Shown here: positions 46,394-58,386 of the stretch, piece after piece
Position numbering within the stretch: position 1 is the first letter of the stretch
How the letters are laid out: each line of letters starts with the position of its first letter
Assembly: GCA_021732975.1 (NCBI GenBank)
Contig: JAKFWC010000003.1
Location: 17,414-81,413, forward strand
Length of the DNA: 64,000 nucleotides
Direction: 5' to 3'
DNA from: Planctomycetaceae bacterium
GTDB taxonomy: Bacteria > Planctomycetota > Planctomycetia > Planctomycetales > Planctomycetaceae
The notes under the pieces: generated by a model
Database searches by the model: none
Told to the model about the DNA's origin: nothing
Seen by the model: the letters and a program-made list of their open reading frames with translations, nothing else
Translations under genes and position numbers: made by a program

Positions 46394-47674
46394 TTACACC
46401 ACTCCAGTATACAATACGTCTGGTTTGTCACACCCCGGGCGGTAGAGCACTAAACCGCCGTGATTGCCATTCACACGGACGATGCAGTCGGGTTCGCCGT
46501 TCGCGTGGGCCGTGAGGATTGCTTCCAGCGCTTGCACGGCGGCAACGGTTTGGCGGTCGGCGGCAAGGTCGTTGTAGCCTAGGGCTTGCATCTGCGCAAG
46601 GCGTTGCGGACGTTCGGATTTCGGTCCGGCGTATTCCACGTACGCGGCTTCCCGGGCGAAGCGGTCCAGGACTTCGATGCCGTAGCCGCGCTGCACGCGT
46701 TCGCCCCACGGTTCGACGAACGTGCCGTTGTAGTGGTTGTTCATCGTGGTCTTCATTTTGAACGGTGTGAGACCCTCGACGGTACACTCGACGCCGCGCT
46801 TGCGGCTGTGGCCGTTCCACACGCCGTTGTCGAAACGGAACTGCACTTCCTGTTCGACGTAGCCGGGGAAATTGTCCGGCGTGACCCATGACGTGTGGAT
46901 ATCGAACGCGGCCTGCCGACCGTCATCGTATTCGTAGACCATTTTCATCTGCGTGCTGTCCCAGGTGGGACCGTCTTTCGGACCGACGAGGCCGCGCTGG
47001 CCACTGGCGGTGATCGTCTTCAGCTTGCCGCCGAAGGTGAAGTCGATCAGCTTGATGTAATGGCAGGCGACATACGTCCCCGGGTTGCGGCCGACGATCC
47101 ACTCGGCGAACTGCCCGCCGGAGATCGACTTCGGTTCCAGCAGCGAACAGTACCCGTTGTTGACGTGTTGCAGCACGTGGTCGTGAACCAGCGTCCGCAG
47201 CTTTTTATGATCGGGATCGAGCAGCTTGTGATACACGACTTTCGCAAGCTTGTTCTGCTTCTTCGCCAGTGCGACGAGTTCATCGAGTTCCGTCAGCGAC
47301 AGGACCGACGGCTTTTCGACAAGCAGATGGCAACCCGCTTCCAGTACTTTCTTCGACGCTGAAAAATGCCGGTCATCGGGCGAGGCGACGCAGGCGAAAT
47401 CGACACCGGCGCGTAGCATCTGATCGACGGCGTCGTCCCCGGCGTAACTCACGAAGGGATGGATCGCCCCCTTCGAGGAGTCGCGGTATTTCTCGGCCCG
47501 CTTGCCGGTCTTCGTAGCGACGGCGGTCAACGGGACGGCGACATCACCGAAGCGGCGGTCGTAGAGTCCTTCGCGATGCGTCCGCTCAAAGAACGGCTTG
47601 TAGGTTTCTTCGAAGATCATGCCCATGCCGATCATGCCGGCACGCAACTGGGGCTGGGGGGTAGGTGTGCTCAT
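46394..47674 (-). CDS. Gfo/Idh/MocA-family oxidoreductase
   Basis: A 426-residue protein (ATG 47674). The N-terminal Rossmann domain begins RAGMIGMGMIFEETYKPFFE. The family EKP motif is in HLLVEKPSVLSL, preceded by ACVASPDDRHF, and the catalytic-domain block is GTYVACHYIKLIDFTFGG with the usual H-x-x-x-D-like arrangement. It lacks an export signal, so it is cytoplasmic. These enzymes use NAD(P) on sugars and inositols and are highly expanded in planctomycetes. The substrate is unknown. The open frame extends upstream through the F1 repeat, which was not taken as coding. Confidence 0.9.
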   Translation of the reverse strand: MSTPTPQPQLRAGMIGMGMIFEETYKPFFERTHREGLYDRRFGDVAVPLTAVATKTGKRAEKYRDSSKGAIHPFVSYAGDDAVDQMLRAGVDFACVASPDDRHFSASKKVLEAGCHLLVEKPSVLSLTELDELVALAKKQNKLAKVVYHKLLDPDHKKLRTLVHDHVLQHVNNGYCSLLEPKSISGGQFAEWIVGRNPGTYVACHYIKLIDFTFGGKLKTITASGQRGLVGPKDGPTWDSTQMKMVYEYDDGRQAAFDIHTSWVTPDNFPGYVEQEVQFRFDNGVWNGHSRKRGVECTVEGLTPFKMKTTMNNHYNGTFVEPWGERVQRGYGIEVLDRFAREAAYVEYAGPKSERPQRLAQMQALGYNDLAADRQTVAAVQALEAILTAHANGEPDCIVRVNGNHGGLVLYRPGCDKPDVLYTGVV

Positions 47675-47709
47675 GGGACGTAGTTTATCCGAGTGCGATG
47701 GATGATGCA

Positions 47710-47784
47710 CGTTTAGCCGCGACCCGTCAGGGGAGCGCTGTGTGGAGCGCCCCGCACGCTCCCCTGACGGGTCGCGGCTAAACG
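47710..47784. repeat. F1 palindromic repeat, complete inverted pair, second copy
   Basis: 28-bp perfect arms at 47710-47737 and 47757-47784 with a 19-base loop. It differs from the first copy (749-842) in the middle of the arms (CAGGGGAGCG against TAGGGGAGCG). It lies between two divergent genes. Confidence 0.9.
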
Positions 47785-47843
47785 GGGCGTGGGATAGAAT
47801 CGAACGCGGACGGGCAATTTCACGCATCCGAGAATATCACGAC

Positions 47844-48719
47844 ATGGCAGCAGCAATCATCGACGGCAAAGCCGTGGCGGAACGGCGACGCACGGCACTC
47901 GCGGAGCAGACGGCGGCGTTCACGCGGGAAACGCAAGTGGTTCCACACTTGGCGGCGGTGCTTGTCGGGGATGATCCGGCCAGCGGTGTCTACGTGAAGA
48001 GCAAGCATGCGGCGTGCGAAAAAGCCGGGATGAAAAGCACCGTTCATCGGTTGCCGGGGGCGACGACGCAGGCCGAGTTGATGACGCTCGTTCAGCAGTT
48101 GAACGCCGATTCATTAGTGCATGGCATTCTGGTGCAGTTGCCGTTGCCGGCGCAAGTCGACACGCAGGCGATTCTGGATGCCGTCGATCCGCTGAAGGAT
48201 GTGGATGCGTTTCATCCGGAGAATGTCGGGCTGCTGGTGCAGGGCCGGCCGCGGTTTTTGCCGTGTACGCCGCATGGGATTCAGGTACTGCTGCGAGAGT
48301 ACGCGGTGCCGACGGCGGGGGCACATGTCGTCGTCGTGGGTCGTAGCGAAATCGTTGGCAAACCAATCGGCATGATGCTCGTGCAGAAGGGAGCAACCGC
48401 GGATGCGACGGTGACGATCTGTCACAGCCGGACGCGGGAATTGGCGAGCATCACGCGGCAGGCGGACATTCTGATCGCCGCGATTGGCAAGCCGGAGTTT
48501 ATCACCGCGGAGATGGTGCAACCAGGGGCGACGGTGATCGATGTGGGGATCAACCGTGTGGACGGCAAACTCGTCGGCGATGTGGCGTTCGGACCGGTCA
48601 GCGCGATCGCCGGACGGATCACGCCAGTACCGGGCGGCGTCGGGCCGATGACCATCGCCATGCTGCTGGAGAACACGCTTACTGCGGCCCGGCTCCAGAC
48701 GATTCCAGCCAATCGCTGA
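47844..48719 (+). CDS. folD: Methylenetetrahydrofolate dehydrogenase / cyclohydrolase
   Basis: A 291-residue FolD from ATG 47844. Hallmarks are VLVGDDPASGVYVKSKHAACE with the catalytic lysine, HGILVQLPLPAQVD, DVDAFHPENVG, VVVGRSEIVGKP and the end GVGPMTIAMLLENT. The enzyme interconverts methylene-, methenyl- and 10-formyl-THF with NADP in the cytoplasm. Its last 41 bases overlap the 3' end of the convergent lipoprotein gene. F1 lies just upstream of the gene, so the promoter must fit within about 60 bases or within the repeat. Confidence 0.95.
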   Translation: MAAAIIDGKAVAERRRTALAEQTAAFTRETQVVPHLAAVLVGDDPASGVYVKSKHAACEKAGMKSTVHRLPGATTQAELMTLVQQLNADSLVHGILVQLPLPAQVDTQAILDAVDPLKDVDAFHPENVGLLVQGRPRFLPCTPHGIQVLLREYAVPTAGAHVVVVGRSEIVGKPIGMMLVQKGATADATVTICHSRTRELASITRQADILIAAIGKPEFITAEMVQPGATVIDVGINRVDGKLVGDVAFGPVSAIAGRITPVPGGVGPMTIAMLLENTLTAARLQTIPANR

Positions 48720-49839
48720 TCGAAGCCCGGCCGGTCGGTGCGTCGGCATCGTGCGGCGGGGCGAACTCGGGTTCTTCGAGTTCCACGCTGTTGACCGGCG
48801 GGCGGTCCATCTGCGGCAACTCGAATTCCTCGGCGTCACCGGCATCGGCATCGGTTTCCGAATTGACCGGGACCGTTTCGGGCGGGATCGATGCTGGCGA
48901 TACGAGCGCTGTGCGCGGTCGTCCCGCCACAGCGGCAGGGGATGTCGGCGGACGCCGTCGGCCCGGCGGACCACCGAGGTTGACCACCTGCGTCTTCTCC
49001 ATCTTCGGCATGTCCCACACGCTAGACGCAATCGAGGGCGGATTAACTTCGATCTGCAGGATCGTCATTTCCATCGACATCTCCTGCTGCGGCCAATCGA
49101 GCTTCACATACCGCGGCAACATTGCTCCCGTATTCTTGTCGATGCGGTGGTCGCCCATCCGTACGCGAATCAACGGACGATTGTTTGCATCGTAAGTGCT
49201 GTGTTCCATCACGCGGCCGTGGCAGGCGTCGACGAGGACAACTTTTTTCACCGGTTGACCACTCGGCAGCGTGTGTTCCGAAACGAGCCGGATTTCCGCG
49301 ATCCCCGGTGCCCCTTCCATCCGCACGCCTTCCGACGCCAGCGGTGCCACACTGAGGGCTTCCATCAACCACTTTGGCTCGAACGGAATCGGAAACTGCT
49401 GCTGGGCGAGATCGAGGTCGGTATGAGCGGCGTAGAAAATCGCGGGGGGGTGATTGCCATTGCCCCGCTTCGACCAGATCCAGAAAATGTCGTCGTTGGA
49501 ACCAAAATCGACCTCTTTCCCGGCGATGGAGGTCACTTCCAGCCGCAGGCGATGTTCCCGTTCGACATACAGATGCCCGCTCACCGGCAGGCTGATGCCG
49601 CCGCTGTTGGCCGCGATTTTGACGTTGTCCGCTTTCCAGCTTTGAATCTTGTCGACGTTCGCGTTGACATGAGCGACGACTTCTTCCAGCGTTGGGTTCT
49701 GGCCGAGGACGCACTTCGTGTTGGCCAGCGGATCGCGCCGAATTCCCATTCCGCGCAGCCCGGCACACCCGGCGGGGCAGACCAACGACAGCACCGTAAT
49801 GACAACAATGAGCGAACGGGGAGCGCGACCTTGGTTCAT
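48679..49839 (-). CDS. Lipoprotein, possibly LolA/LolB-like
   Basis: A 386-residue protein. ATG 49839 overlaps the upstream gene's stop as ATGA, so the two are coupled. The signal LVCPAGC lipidates C25. The body has an N-terminal VVAHVNANVDKIQSWKADNV, SGHLYVEREHRLRLEVTSIAG and IFWIWSKRGNG, which resemble the incomplete beta-barrel of LolA/LolB-type lipid-binding proteins, followed by a proline-rich and acidic tail. It may carry lipid or lipoproteins, by structural analogy only. The 3' end overlaps folD by 41 bases in antisense. Confidence 0.8.
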   Translation of the reverse strand: MNQGRAPRSLIVVITVLSLVCPAGCAGLRGMGIRRDPLANTKCVLGQNPTLEEVVAHVNANVDKIQSWKADNVKIAANSGGISLPVSGHLYVEREHRLRLEVTSIAGKEVDFGSNDDIFWIWSKRGNGNHPPAIFYAAHTDLDLAQQQFPIPFEPKWLMEALSVAPLASEGVRMEGAPGIAEIRLVSEHTLPSGQPVKKVVLVDACHGRVMEHSTYDANNRPLIRVRMGDHRIDKNTGAMLPRYVKLDWPQQEMSMEMTILQIEVNPPSIASSVWDMPKMEKTQVVNLGGPPGRRRPPTSPAAVAGRPRTALVSPASIPPETVPVNSETDADAGDAEEFELPQMDRPPVNSVELEEPEFAPPHDADAPTGRASISDWLESSGAGPQ

Positions 49840-50327
49840 GCGGCCCACTCCGTTGCCAGGGACGATTTCAATTGCTGCTGCAGCGCGAGCAGGTCGGCGT
49901 CGGGCATTTCGAGGTTACGAATCTCGAACGGACCCTCGCCCCGGACACCATTAAGAATCAGCCATTCGCCATCGTCATCGCGACGGACATCGTCCATTTT
50001 CAGCCGCTTCAGTTTCAGCAACAGCAACGCCGAAACGTACCGGTTTGCTTCCTGGCCGGGGCTGGCTTCTTCGCAGAGTTGTTCAAAGTATTGCAGCAGG
50101 GCATCGGGGTCGACGCGCTGGGCTCCGGCGTTTTTCAACACGGGAACTTCGGTCAACCAGTGACCGATGGCGTCCTCCGGCGGGCCTTTCCAACCGGCTG
50201 CCGAGAAATCGAGCCGGACAAACTGGCCGTTGCGTTCGACGAGGACGGAATGACAGACACTGCCCGGCGACAACGGTTGCCCGGTCGCCGAACACGTCTT
50301 CCCCAGCGGCTTGAGCTGGTAATCCAT
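49836..50327 (-). CDS. Unknown 163-residue protein coupled to the lipoprotein
   Basis: Starts at ATG 50327 with a G-rich site and ends in an ATGA overlap with the next gene. The N-terminus contains CSATGQPLSPGSVCHSVLVE, with two cysteines 12 residues apart, and looks like a small beta-domain. The middle has LKMDDVRRDDDGEWLILNGVRGEG. The end is helical. I do not recognise a family. It has no signal peptide, so the pair links a soluble and an exported protein. Confidence 0.75.
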   Translation of the reverse strand: MDYQLKPLGKTCSATGQPLSPGSVCHSVLVERNGQFVRLDFSAAGWKGPPEDAIGHWLTEVPVLKNAGAQRVDPDALLQYFEQLCEEASPGQEANRYVSALLLLKLKRLKMDDVRRDDDGEWLILNGVRGEGPFEIRNLEMPDADLLALQQQLKSSLATEWAA

Positions 50328-50721
50328 TCCCCCCGCCCGTCCGAGATTTTTCCATCAAACGGCGGGGTTGTAGTTCCCGCGGAGAATGCGAACAAGAGGA
50401 ATCACGCCGGTGTGTACACCCATGCGCTGCTTCGGTGGGTTCGATTTACGTACTCCACTGATTTCTCGGGCAGCGCACCGCGTTTCCGGGTTACTGATAT
50501 ATCTCCGCGACATCTTCTTCGCAGTGTGCCGCAAATCGTTAAAGTCGGCATAAATGGAAATCGTAATACAACGCAATCCCGCACCGATTTACCACCTCTG
50601 AATTCCGCAGAGACCCGCAAGTCCCCGCAAATCGTGGCTTAAGTTTTCCGAAGTTAAATCCTTGTGAGCACGGTCTTGTCTCAATCCCTGCCTGCGGATT
50701 CGCACGGAAGTCCGACCCCCG
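50328..50721. other. Divergent intergenic region, no gene
   Basis: A 394-base space upstream of the hybrid kinase. It is less GC-rich than the flanks, with no hairpin or repeat recognised. It presumably holds the promoters of both divergent units, and is the natural place to look for a site bound by the kinase's own HTH domain. Confidence 0.45.
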
Positions 50722-54063
<3,342 letters not shown>

Positions 54064-54416
54064 TTCTGTCGTTTGTTCACTCTTTTCGTCAGATCGCATT
54101 GTCCGGTCTTTTCAATTCTTTCATTCTCCTCTCCGGAGCGCTTTCCGGGGCTGCGATTCTGCTTGTCGAGGATTGTCCCGAGCGACTCCGTTTTGCCCGT
54201 GATTCACGGCAACCTCGAAGTCACTTCGGATCCGCGCGGCATCGACGACGAGGGCTACGAGCGCACGATCTGCGAGCGCATGACCCAGTCGCCTGATCGG
54301 GACCGCCGCGTGCGGATCACGGCCGCGTTGCCTTGCCGGGTCGCCGCTAAACAGTCGATCCTTGCGGACTGCCCTCATTCGTTCTACAACCGCAATGTTG
54401 TGGTTTATTCGCAGGG
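54064..54416. other. Intergenic region with a decayed F1 half
   Basis: A 353-base space. 54335-54352 (GCCGGGTCGCCGCTAAAC) is a degenerate right half of F1. No gene, terminator with T-run or promoter was recognised. Confidence 0.5.
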
Positions 54417-56402
54417 ATGCAGGTGATGCCGGGGGAATCGGAGTCGCGGTTGGTGTTGGGACCCGAGGGGCGGATTGCTCAGCGGTTGGGGGCGTACGAA
54501 AGTCGTCCGCAGCAGTTGGAAATGGCCGCTGCGGTCGAGCACGCCATCGCGAATAAGGAGCACCTGCTCGTCGAAGCGGGGACCGGCACCGGCAAGAGCT
54601 TTGCGTATCTCGTCCCGGCGATTCTCGCGGCGACCGCCGGTCAGGGGGAAGGGCAGCCCCGCAAGAAGATCGTCATCTCGACCCACACGATCAGCCTGCA
54701 GGAACAGTTGATGTCCCGCGACATCCCGTTCCTCAACGCGGTGCTGCCGGTCGAATTCTCCGCGGTGCTTGTGAAGGGCCGGTCGAATTATCTCAGCCTG
54801 CGTCGCACCAAAGGCGCCGTGGCCCGCGCGGCGGCGTTGTTCGCGAAGCCGGAAGAAGTCGATCAACTCAGCGAAATTCTCACATGGACGCGGCAGACCA
54901 CCGACGGCAGCCTGTCCGATCTTGCCTTCAAACCGCTGCCCGCCGTGTGGGATGAAGCCAAGAGCGAACACGGCAACTGCCTGGGGAAAAACTGTCCGAC
55001 GTATGACGACTGTTTCTACTACAAATCGCGACGGCGGGTGTGGAACGCCGACGTGCTGGTGGTGAATCATGCGTTGTTCTTCAGCGATCTCGCGCTGCGG
55101 CGACAGGGGGCGTCGGTCCTGCCCGATTACGACGTGGTGATCTTCGACGAAGCCCACACCGTCGAACAGGTCGCCGCCGATCATCTCGGATTATCGCTCA
55201 CCGGTGGGCAAATCGATTATCTGCTCAACCGACTGTTCAACGACCGCCAACAGAAGGGTTTGCTCGCGCGGCCGGATACACATGAACTGCAACGACTCGT
55301 CGCCCAGTCCCGCCAACTCGCACGACAATTGTTCGAGGATCTTCGGTACTTTCGAGAGACTCGCTGCCCGGCAAACGGCCGGCTGCGATCCCCGCCGGAC
55401 ATCGACAATCGCCTTTCGCCATCATTGAAACAACTGGCGGCGGCAATTCTGGAATTCGCGCAGGGGCTGCAAAAGGAAGAGGAAAAAATCGAGTACCTCG
55501 CGGCGGCGGATCGGTGTGCCGACTGGGCGGATTCACTGCTCGCCTGGTTGCAACAGAACCCGCCGGACAACGTCTACTGGATCGAAGCCTTCGGTCAGGA
55601 CGGCACACGCACGCGGTTGATGTCTGCCCCCATTGATGTCGGTCCGGTGTTGCGTGATGAACTCTTTAACAAGGTCGATGTCGCGATCCTCACCAGCGCG
55701 ACGCTCGCTGTCGGCCAACGCAGCTTCGACTTCATTCGCCATCGGCTCGGGCTGACGCGGGCCAGTGAACTGCGGCTCGACAGTCCGTTCAACTTTCGCG
55801 AACAGGTGAAGCTGGTTCTCGCCGACGGCATGCCCGACCCCGGCACCGAACCGCAGGCGTACGACATCGCCGTGTGCGACCGCGTGCGGCGGTATGTGGA
55901 ATGGACGCAGGGCCGGGCGTTCGTCCTCTTCACCAGCTATCGCATGCTGCAGAGCTGCGTCCGCCGGTTGATGCCGTGGCTCACCGCCGAGCGCTACGGC
56001 GTCTACGTGCAGGGCGAAGATGTCCCGCGGAATCTGCTGCTCGACAAATTCCGCCGTGATACCAAAGGCGTCCTCTTCGGCACCGAAAGTTTCTGGCAGG
56101 GCGTGGATGTCCCCGGCGAAGCGTTGCAGAACGTGATCATCACCAAGCTGCCGTTCAGCGTGCCCGATCACCCGCTGCTGGAAGCCCGCGTGGAAGCAAT
56201 CCGGGCCCAGGGGGGCAACCCGTTCAACGAGTACCAGGTGCCGGAAGCAGTGATCAAACTGAAACAAGGCTTCGGCCGCCTCATCCGCACCCGCACCGAC
56301 ACCGGCATGGTCGCGATCCTCGACCCCCGCATCCGCACCAAAGCGTATGGGAGATTATTCCTGCAAAGTTTGCCCGAATGCACTGTGGTGAATGATCCGT
56401 AG
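54417..56402 (+). CDS. DinG-family ATP-dependent helicase
   Basis: A 661-residue superfamily 2 helicase (ATG 54417, or 54426). Motifs: Q-like [15 protein letters not shown], Walker [13 protein letters not shown] (K60), Ia [14 protein letters not shown] box [11 protein letters not shown] (D244), and late motifs [24 protein letters not shown] and [14 protein letters not shown] (VI). The iron-sulfur region has C188-x4-C193-x5-C199 ([13 protein letters not shown]), the spacing of E. coli DinG, but the position of the first cysteine is serine S127 in SNYLSLRR. DinG-like enzymes unwind R-loops and repair intermediates 5' to 3'. It lies downstream of the hybrid kinase but is separated by 353 bases. 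Confidence 0.9.
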   Translation: MQVMPGESESRLVLGPEGRIAQRLGAYESRPQQLEMAAAVEHAIANKEHLLVEAGTGTGKSFAYLVPAILAATAGQGEGQPRKKIVISTHTISLQEQLMSRDIPFLNAVLPVEFSAVLVKGRSNYLSLRRTKGAVARAAALFAKPEEVDQLSEILTWTRQTTDGSLSDLAFKPLPAVWDEAKSEHGNCLGKNCPTYDDCFYYKSRRRVWNADVLVVNHALFFSDLALRRQGASVLPDYDVVIFDEAHTVEQVAADHLGLSLTGGQIDYLLNRLFNDRQQKGLLARPDTHELQRLVAQSRQLARQLFEDLRYFRETRCPANGRLRSPPDIDNRLSPSLKQLAAAILEFAQGLQKEEEKIEYLAAADRCADWADSLLAWLQQNPPDNVYWIEAFGQDGTRTRLMSAPIDVGPVLRDELFNKVDVAILTSATLAVGQRSFDFIRHRLGLTRASELRLDSPFNFREQVKLVLADGMPDPGTEPQAYDIAVCDRVRRYVEWTQGRAFVLFTSYRMLQSCVRRLMPWLTAERYGVYVQGEDVPRNLLLDKFRRDTKGVLFGTESFWQGVDVPGEALQNVIITKLPFSVPDHPLLEARVEAIRAQGGNPFNEYQVPEAVIKLKQGFGRLIRTRTDTGMVAILDPRIRTKAYGRLFLQSLPECTVVNDP

Positions 56403-56445
56403 ACGTAGGGTGAGCTGGATTGATTGGCAAGCCCCACATCGGGGT

Positions 56446-56599
56446 GGCTCAGATGGCGTCCAGCCATCTGGGGCGGCAGAGCCGCAAAGAGGTTCTGTGA
56501 TCGAGGTGGAGCGTCGGAAACCGCGTCGTCATTCGGGCGATTTGCGTGATGACCTCTATGTGGCTTTGCCACCCCAGATTGCCAAAGGCAATCTGAGCC
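56446..56599. repeat. F15 imperfect inverted repeat
   Basis: Two 48-base arms (56446-56493 and 56552-56599) match at about 38 positions; cores GGCTCAGATGGC and GCAATCTGAGCC. A single shortened palindrome of this family is at 57714-57740. Confidence 0.78.
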
Positions 56600-56664
56600 A
56601 CCCGTTAATCAGGGGCACCCGGGAATGCTTCTCTGAAGTTGGCGGCTTTAAGGAAGTCCCAACT

Positions 56665-57105
56665 ATGCCAGTTATCGCTCTTCTGAAGGAATCACTGGTA
56701 ATGCTGCTAGACACTGCTCAATTCAGAAGCACTGAGACGCATACGGCACAACCAATCAATATTTCTCGCATTGGCTTCTCGCGGGCAATTCAACCTGGCC
56801 GAGCGGTTGATGTCAGACCGAACGAGAACCAACCTGAAACGAGCACTATTCCACAACGGCAGAGGAAACCGTGGCCTCTCGCAGGTGAACCGCGGCCCGA
56901 GAAATACGGACACGGTCCACTCATTGGAACGCTCGCTCAGATTTGTATCGCGCTCAAACAAGATCGAAAAACCGTGAAAAAGCATAACTGCCAAGGAGCG
57001 CACTACGTGTGTTGTGTGCATGGTAGCCAGTTTGAGTTGTGGCTCGCGGACGAACGGAAACTTCAAGTCTGCCGCGCGAACCTGGAAGGATCCGGCGTCA
57101 AGTGA
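56665..57105 (+). CDS. Doubtful small gene, 146 residues
   Basis: ATG 56665 has AAGGAAG nine bases upstream. The product has no recognisable domain; GTLAQICIALKQDRKTVKKHN and the cysteine pair in YVCCVHGSQFELWLADER are the most protein-like parts. Base use is less GC-rich than flanking genes. It may be a transferred or decaying gene. Confidence 0.4.
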   Translation: MPVIALLKESLVMLLDTAQFRSTETHTAQPINISRIGFSRAIQPGRAVDVRPNENQPETSTIPQRQRKPWPLAGEPRPEKYGHGPLIGTLAQICIALKQDRKTVKKHNCQGAHYVCCVHGSQFELWLADERKLQVCRANLEGSGVK

Positions 57106-57272
57106 TGGTCATGGGAAGTTTCGGCCTGAAATGGGAAGAAACAGCATAAAGTCAGAAGCCTGACTCACGATTTTTGGAACGGTGTGGGAAGAAGTGTCGT
57201 CATGTACTGATTTTGCTCCATAGCAGCAGCAATTGGACTGGTAGGTATCGCCGCTTGGACCATACTGGGGTG

Positions 57273-57458
57273 ATGAACGCTATGCAGTCCGATTCAACTG
57301 AGTTCCTTGCCATTCCCGTCGCGGCGGCGACGGAGATGCTCGACACAAGTGAGCAGCATCTCCGGGCGATGCATTCGTCCGGCTGGTTTTCGCGGCAGAC
57401 CTGCGTGCTCCGTTGGTCGACCGCCGAACTCCGAAACTGGCTTAAAGGACCTCGCTAA
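57273..57458 (+). CDS. Small excisionase-like HTH protein, doubtful
   Basis: A 61-residue frame (ATG 57273). EFLAIPVAAATEMLDTSEQH, then RAMHSSGWFSR and LRWSTAELRNWLKG fit the layout of excisionase-type helix-turn-helix proteins (helix, turn, wing, final W-x-x-x-L). Its ribosome site is weak (GGGGTG). The size and family suggest a regulator from a mobile unit. Confidence 0.45.
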   Translation: MNAMQSDSTEFLAIPVAAATEMLDTSEQHLRAMHSSGWFSRQTCVLRWSTAELRNWLKGPR

Positions 57459-57485
57459 CACTCGCGGAAAGCGGAGGATGGAGCT

Positions 57486-57707
57486 ATGGATAAAAACGCC
57501 GTTGATGTTGTGGGGATTGTGGGAATGGTCGCTATCGTTGCGATTGTGTTCGGACGACCATTTTTTATCCGTCGGACGCGCCAAGATACGGCCGTCGGAA
57601 TTGGCGGCAACGGACAAAGCTCTTTCAAAGAGTTCGAGCCTGCTCTGCCGCCATCTGGAGTCACGAAGCGCCCACAAAAATTACCAGCGCGGGGTGCCGC
57701 CGATTGA
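57486..57707 (+). CDS. Small single-pass membrane protein
   Basis: A 73-residue frame (ATG 57486) with GGAGG eight bases upstream. Residues 6-23 are a hydrophobic helix (VDVVGIVGMVAIVAIVFG), followed by a basic tail (IRRTRQD) that would be cytoplasmic. The strong ribosome site supports a real gene. The function is unknown. It starts 28 bases after the HTH frame, so the two may share a transcript. Confidence 0.5.
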   Translation: MDKNAVDVVGIVGMVAIVAIVFGRPFFIRRTRQDTAVGIGGNGQSSFKEFEPALPPSGVTKRPQKLPARGAAD

Positions 57708-57713
57708 TTCGGC

Positions 57714-57740
57714 GGCTCAGATGGCCAGGCAATCTGAGCC
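57714..57740. repeat. F15 short palindrome
   Basis: GGCTCAGATGGCC followed by AGGCAATCTGAGCC: the outer ends of F15 joined with the middle missing. It lies three bases after nothing recognisable and before the convergent toxin gene. Confidence 0.6.
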
Positions 57741-57768
57741 ACCCTGCTGGGATGCGATCTCGCAAAAC

Positions 57769-58086
57769 TTATGTCAAATTCAGAAGCTGACAGAGCCCGG
57801 ATCGGAGTTGCTGAAGTTCAGCGGCGGTCAACTCGCCTAGCTTTTTCTGCAGCCGGACCATTGGCACGGATTGAATCTGCTGGAGATGAAAAACTCCGGC
57901 TTTCAAAAATGCTTTGGGGATGTTGAATTCCCAGCGATTCCCCCGAACGGCTGTGGTGTGGGGAATGATCACCACTAACGCCAACTCGTCGTCTGCAGGA
58001 TAGTCACTCAACACCAGGCAGGGACGAACTTTGGCTGCCAGTCCCAGGTCGACAAGCCACACATCACCGGGTCTGGCTCGCGTCAT
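57769..58086 (-). CDS. mazF: MazF/PemK-family toxin endoribonuclease
   Basis: A 105-residue protein from ATG 58086, which overlaps the antitoxin by 23 bases. The core RPGDVWLVDLGLAAKVRPCLVLSD is the MazF/PemK opening (beta hairpin plus RPxxV-x-S). ALVVIIPHTTAVRGNRWEFNI has the conserved polar Thr/Ser of the active region, and VFHLQQIQSVPMVRLQKKLGEL is the C-terminal sheet. MazF toxins cut single-stranded RNA at short sequences. The antitoxin is immediately upstream in the same transcript, the usual order. Confidence 0.9.
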   Translation of the reverse strand: MTRARPGDVWLVDLGLAAKVRPCLVLSDYPADDELALVVIIPHTTAVRGNRWEFNIPKAFLKAGVFHLQQIQSVPMVRLQKKLGELTAAELQQLRSGLCQLLNLT

Positions 58087-58252
58087 CTTCGGCCTCCATT
58101 GCATCGAGCATCTGGAACGCTTCGTCGGTCTGTTGGCGGCGTTCTTCGAGGATGTCGGCGTCCTCGTCCAGTTCCAGCAAGCGGTTCAGAATCGCTCGTC
58201 GATCCGCGCGGGAGAGCTGGGGAAGTTCTTGAAGGATTTCCGTCGTGCTCAT
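58064..58252 (-). CDS. Antitoxin partner of MazF
   Basis: A 62-residue acidic protein (ATG 58252). It is helical: STTEILQELPQLSRADRRAI, LNRLLELDEDADILEERRQQ, DEAFQMLDAMEAEDDASQTR. It belongs to the short acidic antitoxins often seen with MazF-like toxins in planctomycetes and cyanobacteria. It overlaps the toxin start, so both are translated together. It lacks a clear AbrB or RHH DNA-binding head, so autoregulation is uncertain. Confidence 0.8.
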   Translation of the reverse strand: MSTTEILQELPQLSRADRRAILNRLLELDEDADILEERRQQTDEAFQMLDAMEAEDDASQTR

Positions 58253-58386
58253 AGAGCTGAATCCTGATCGATAGGGCGACTCGTTACAGAAGTGTCAGCG
58301 TATCGGCTGGATAGACTTCGCGTCAAACTCTCTGTGCGTCAGACGGGTGGCTTCGATGGCTTCCTCGTGGAACCCACCCCAATGAA

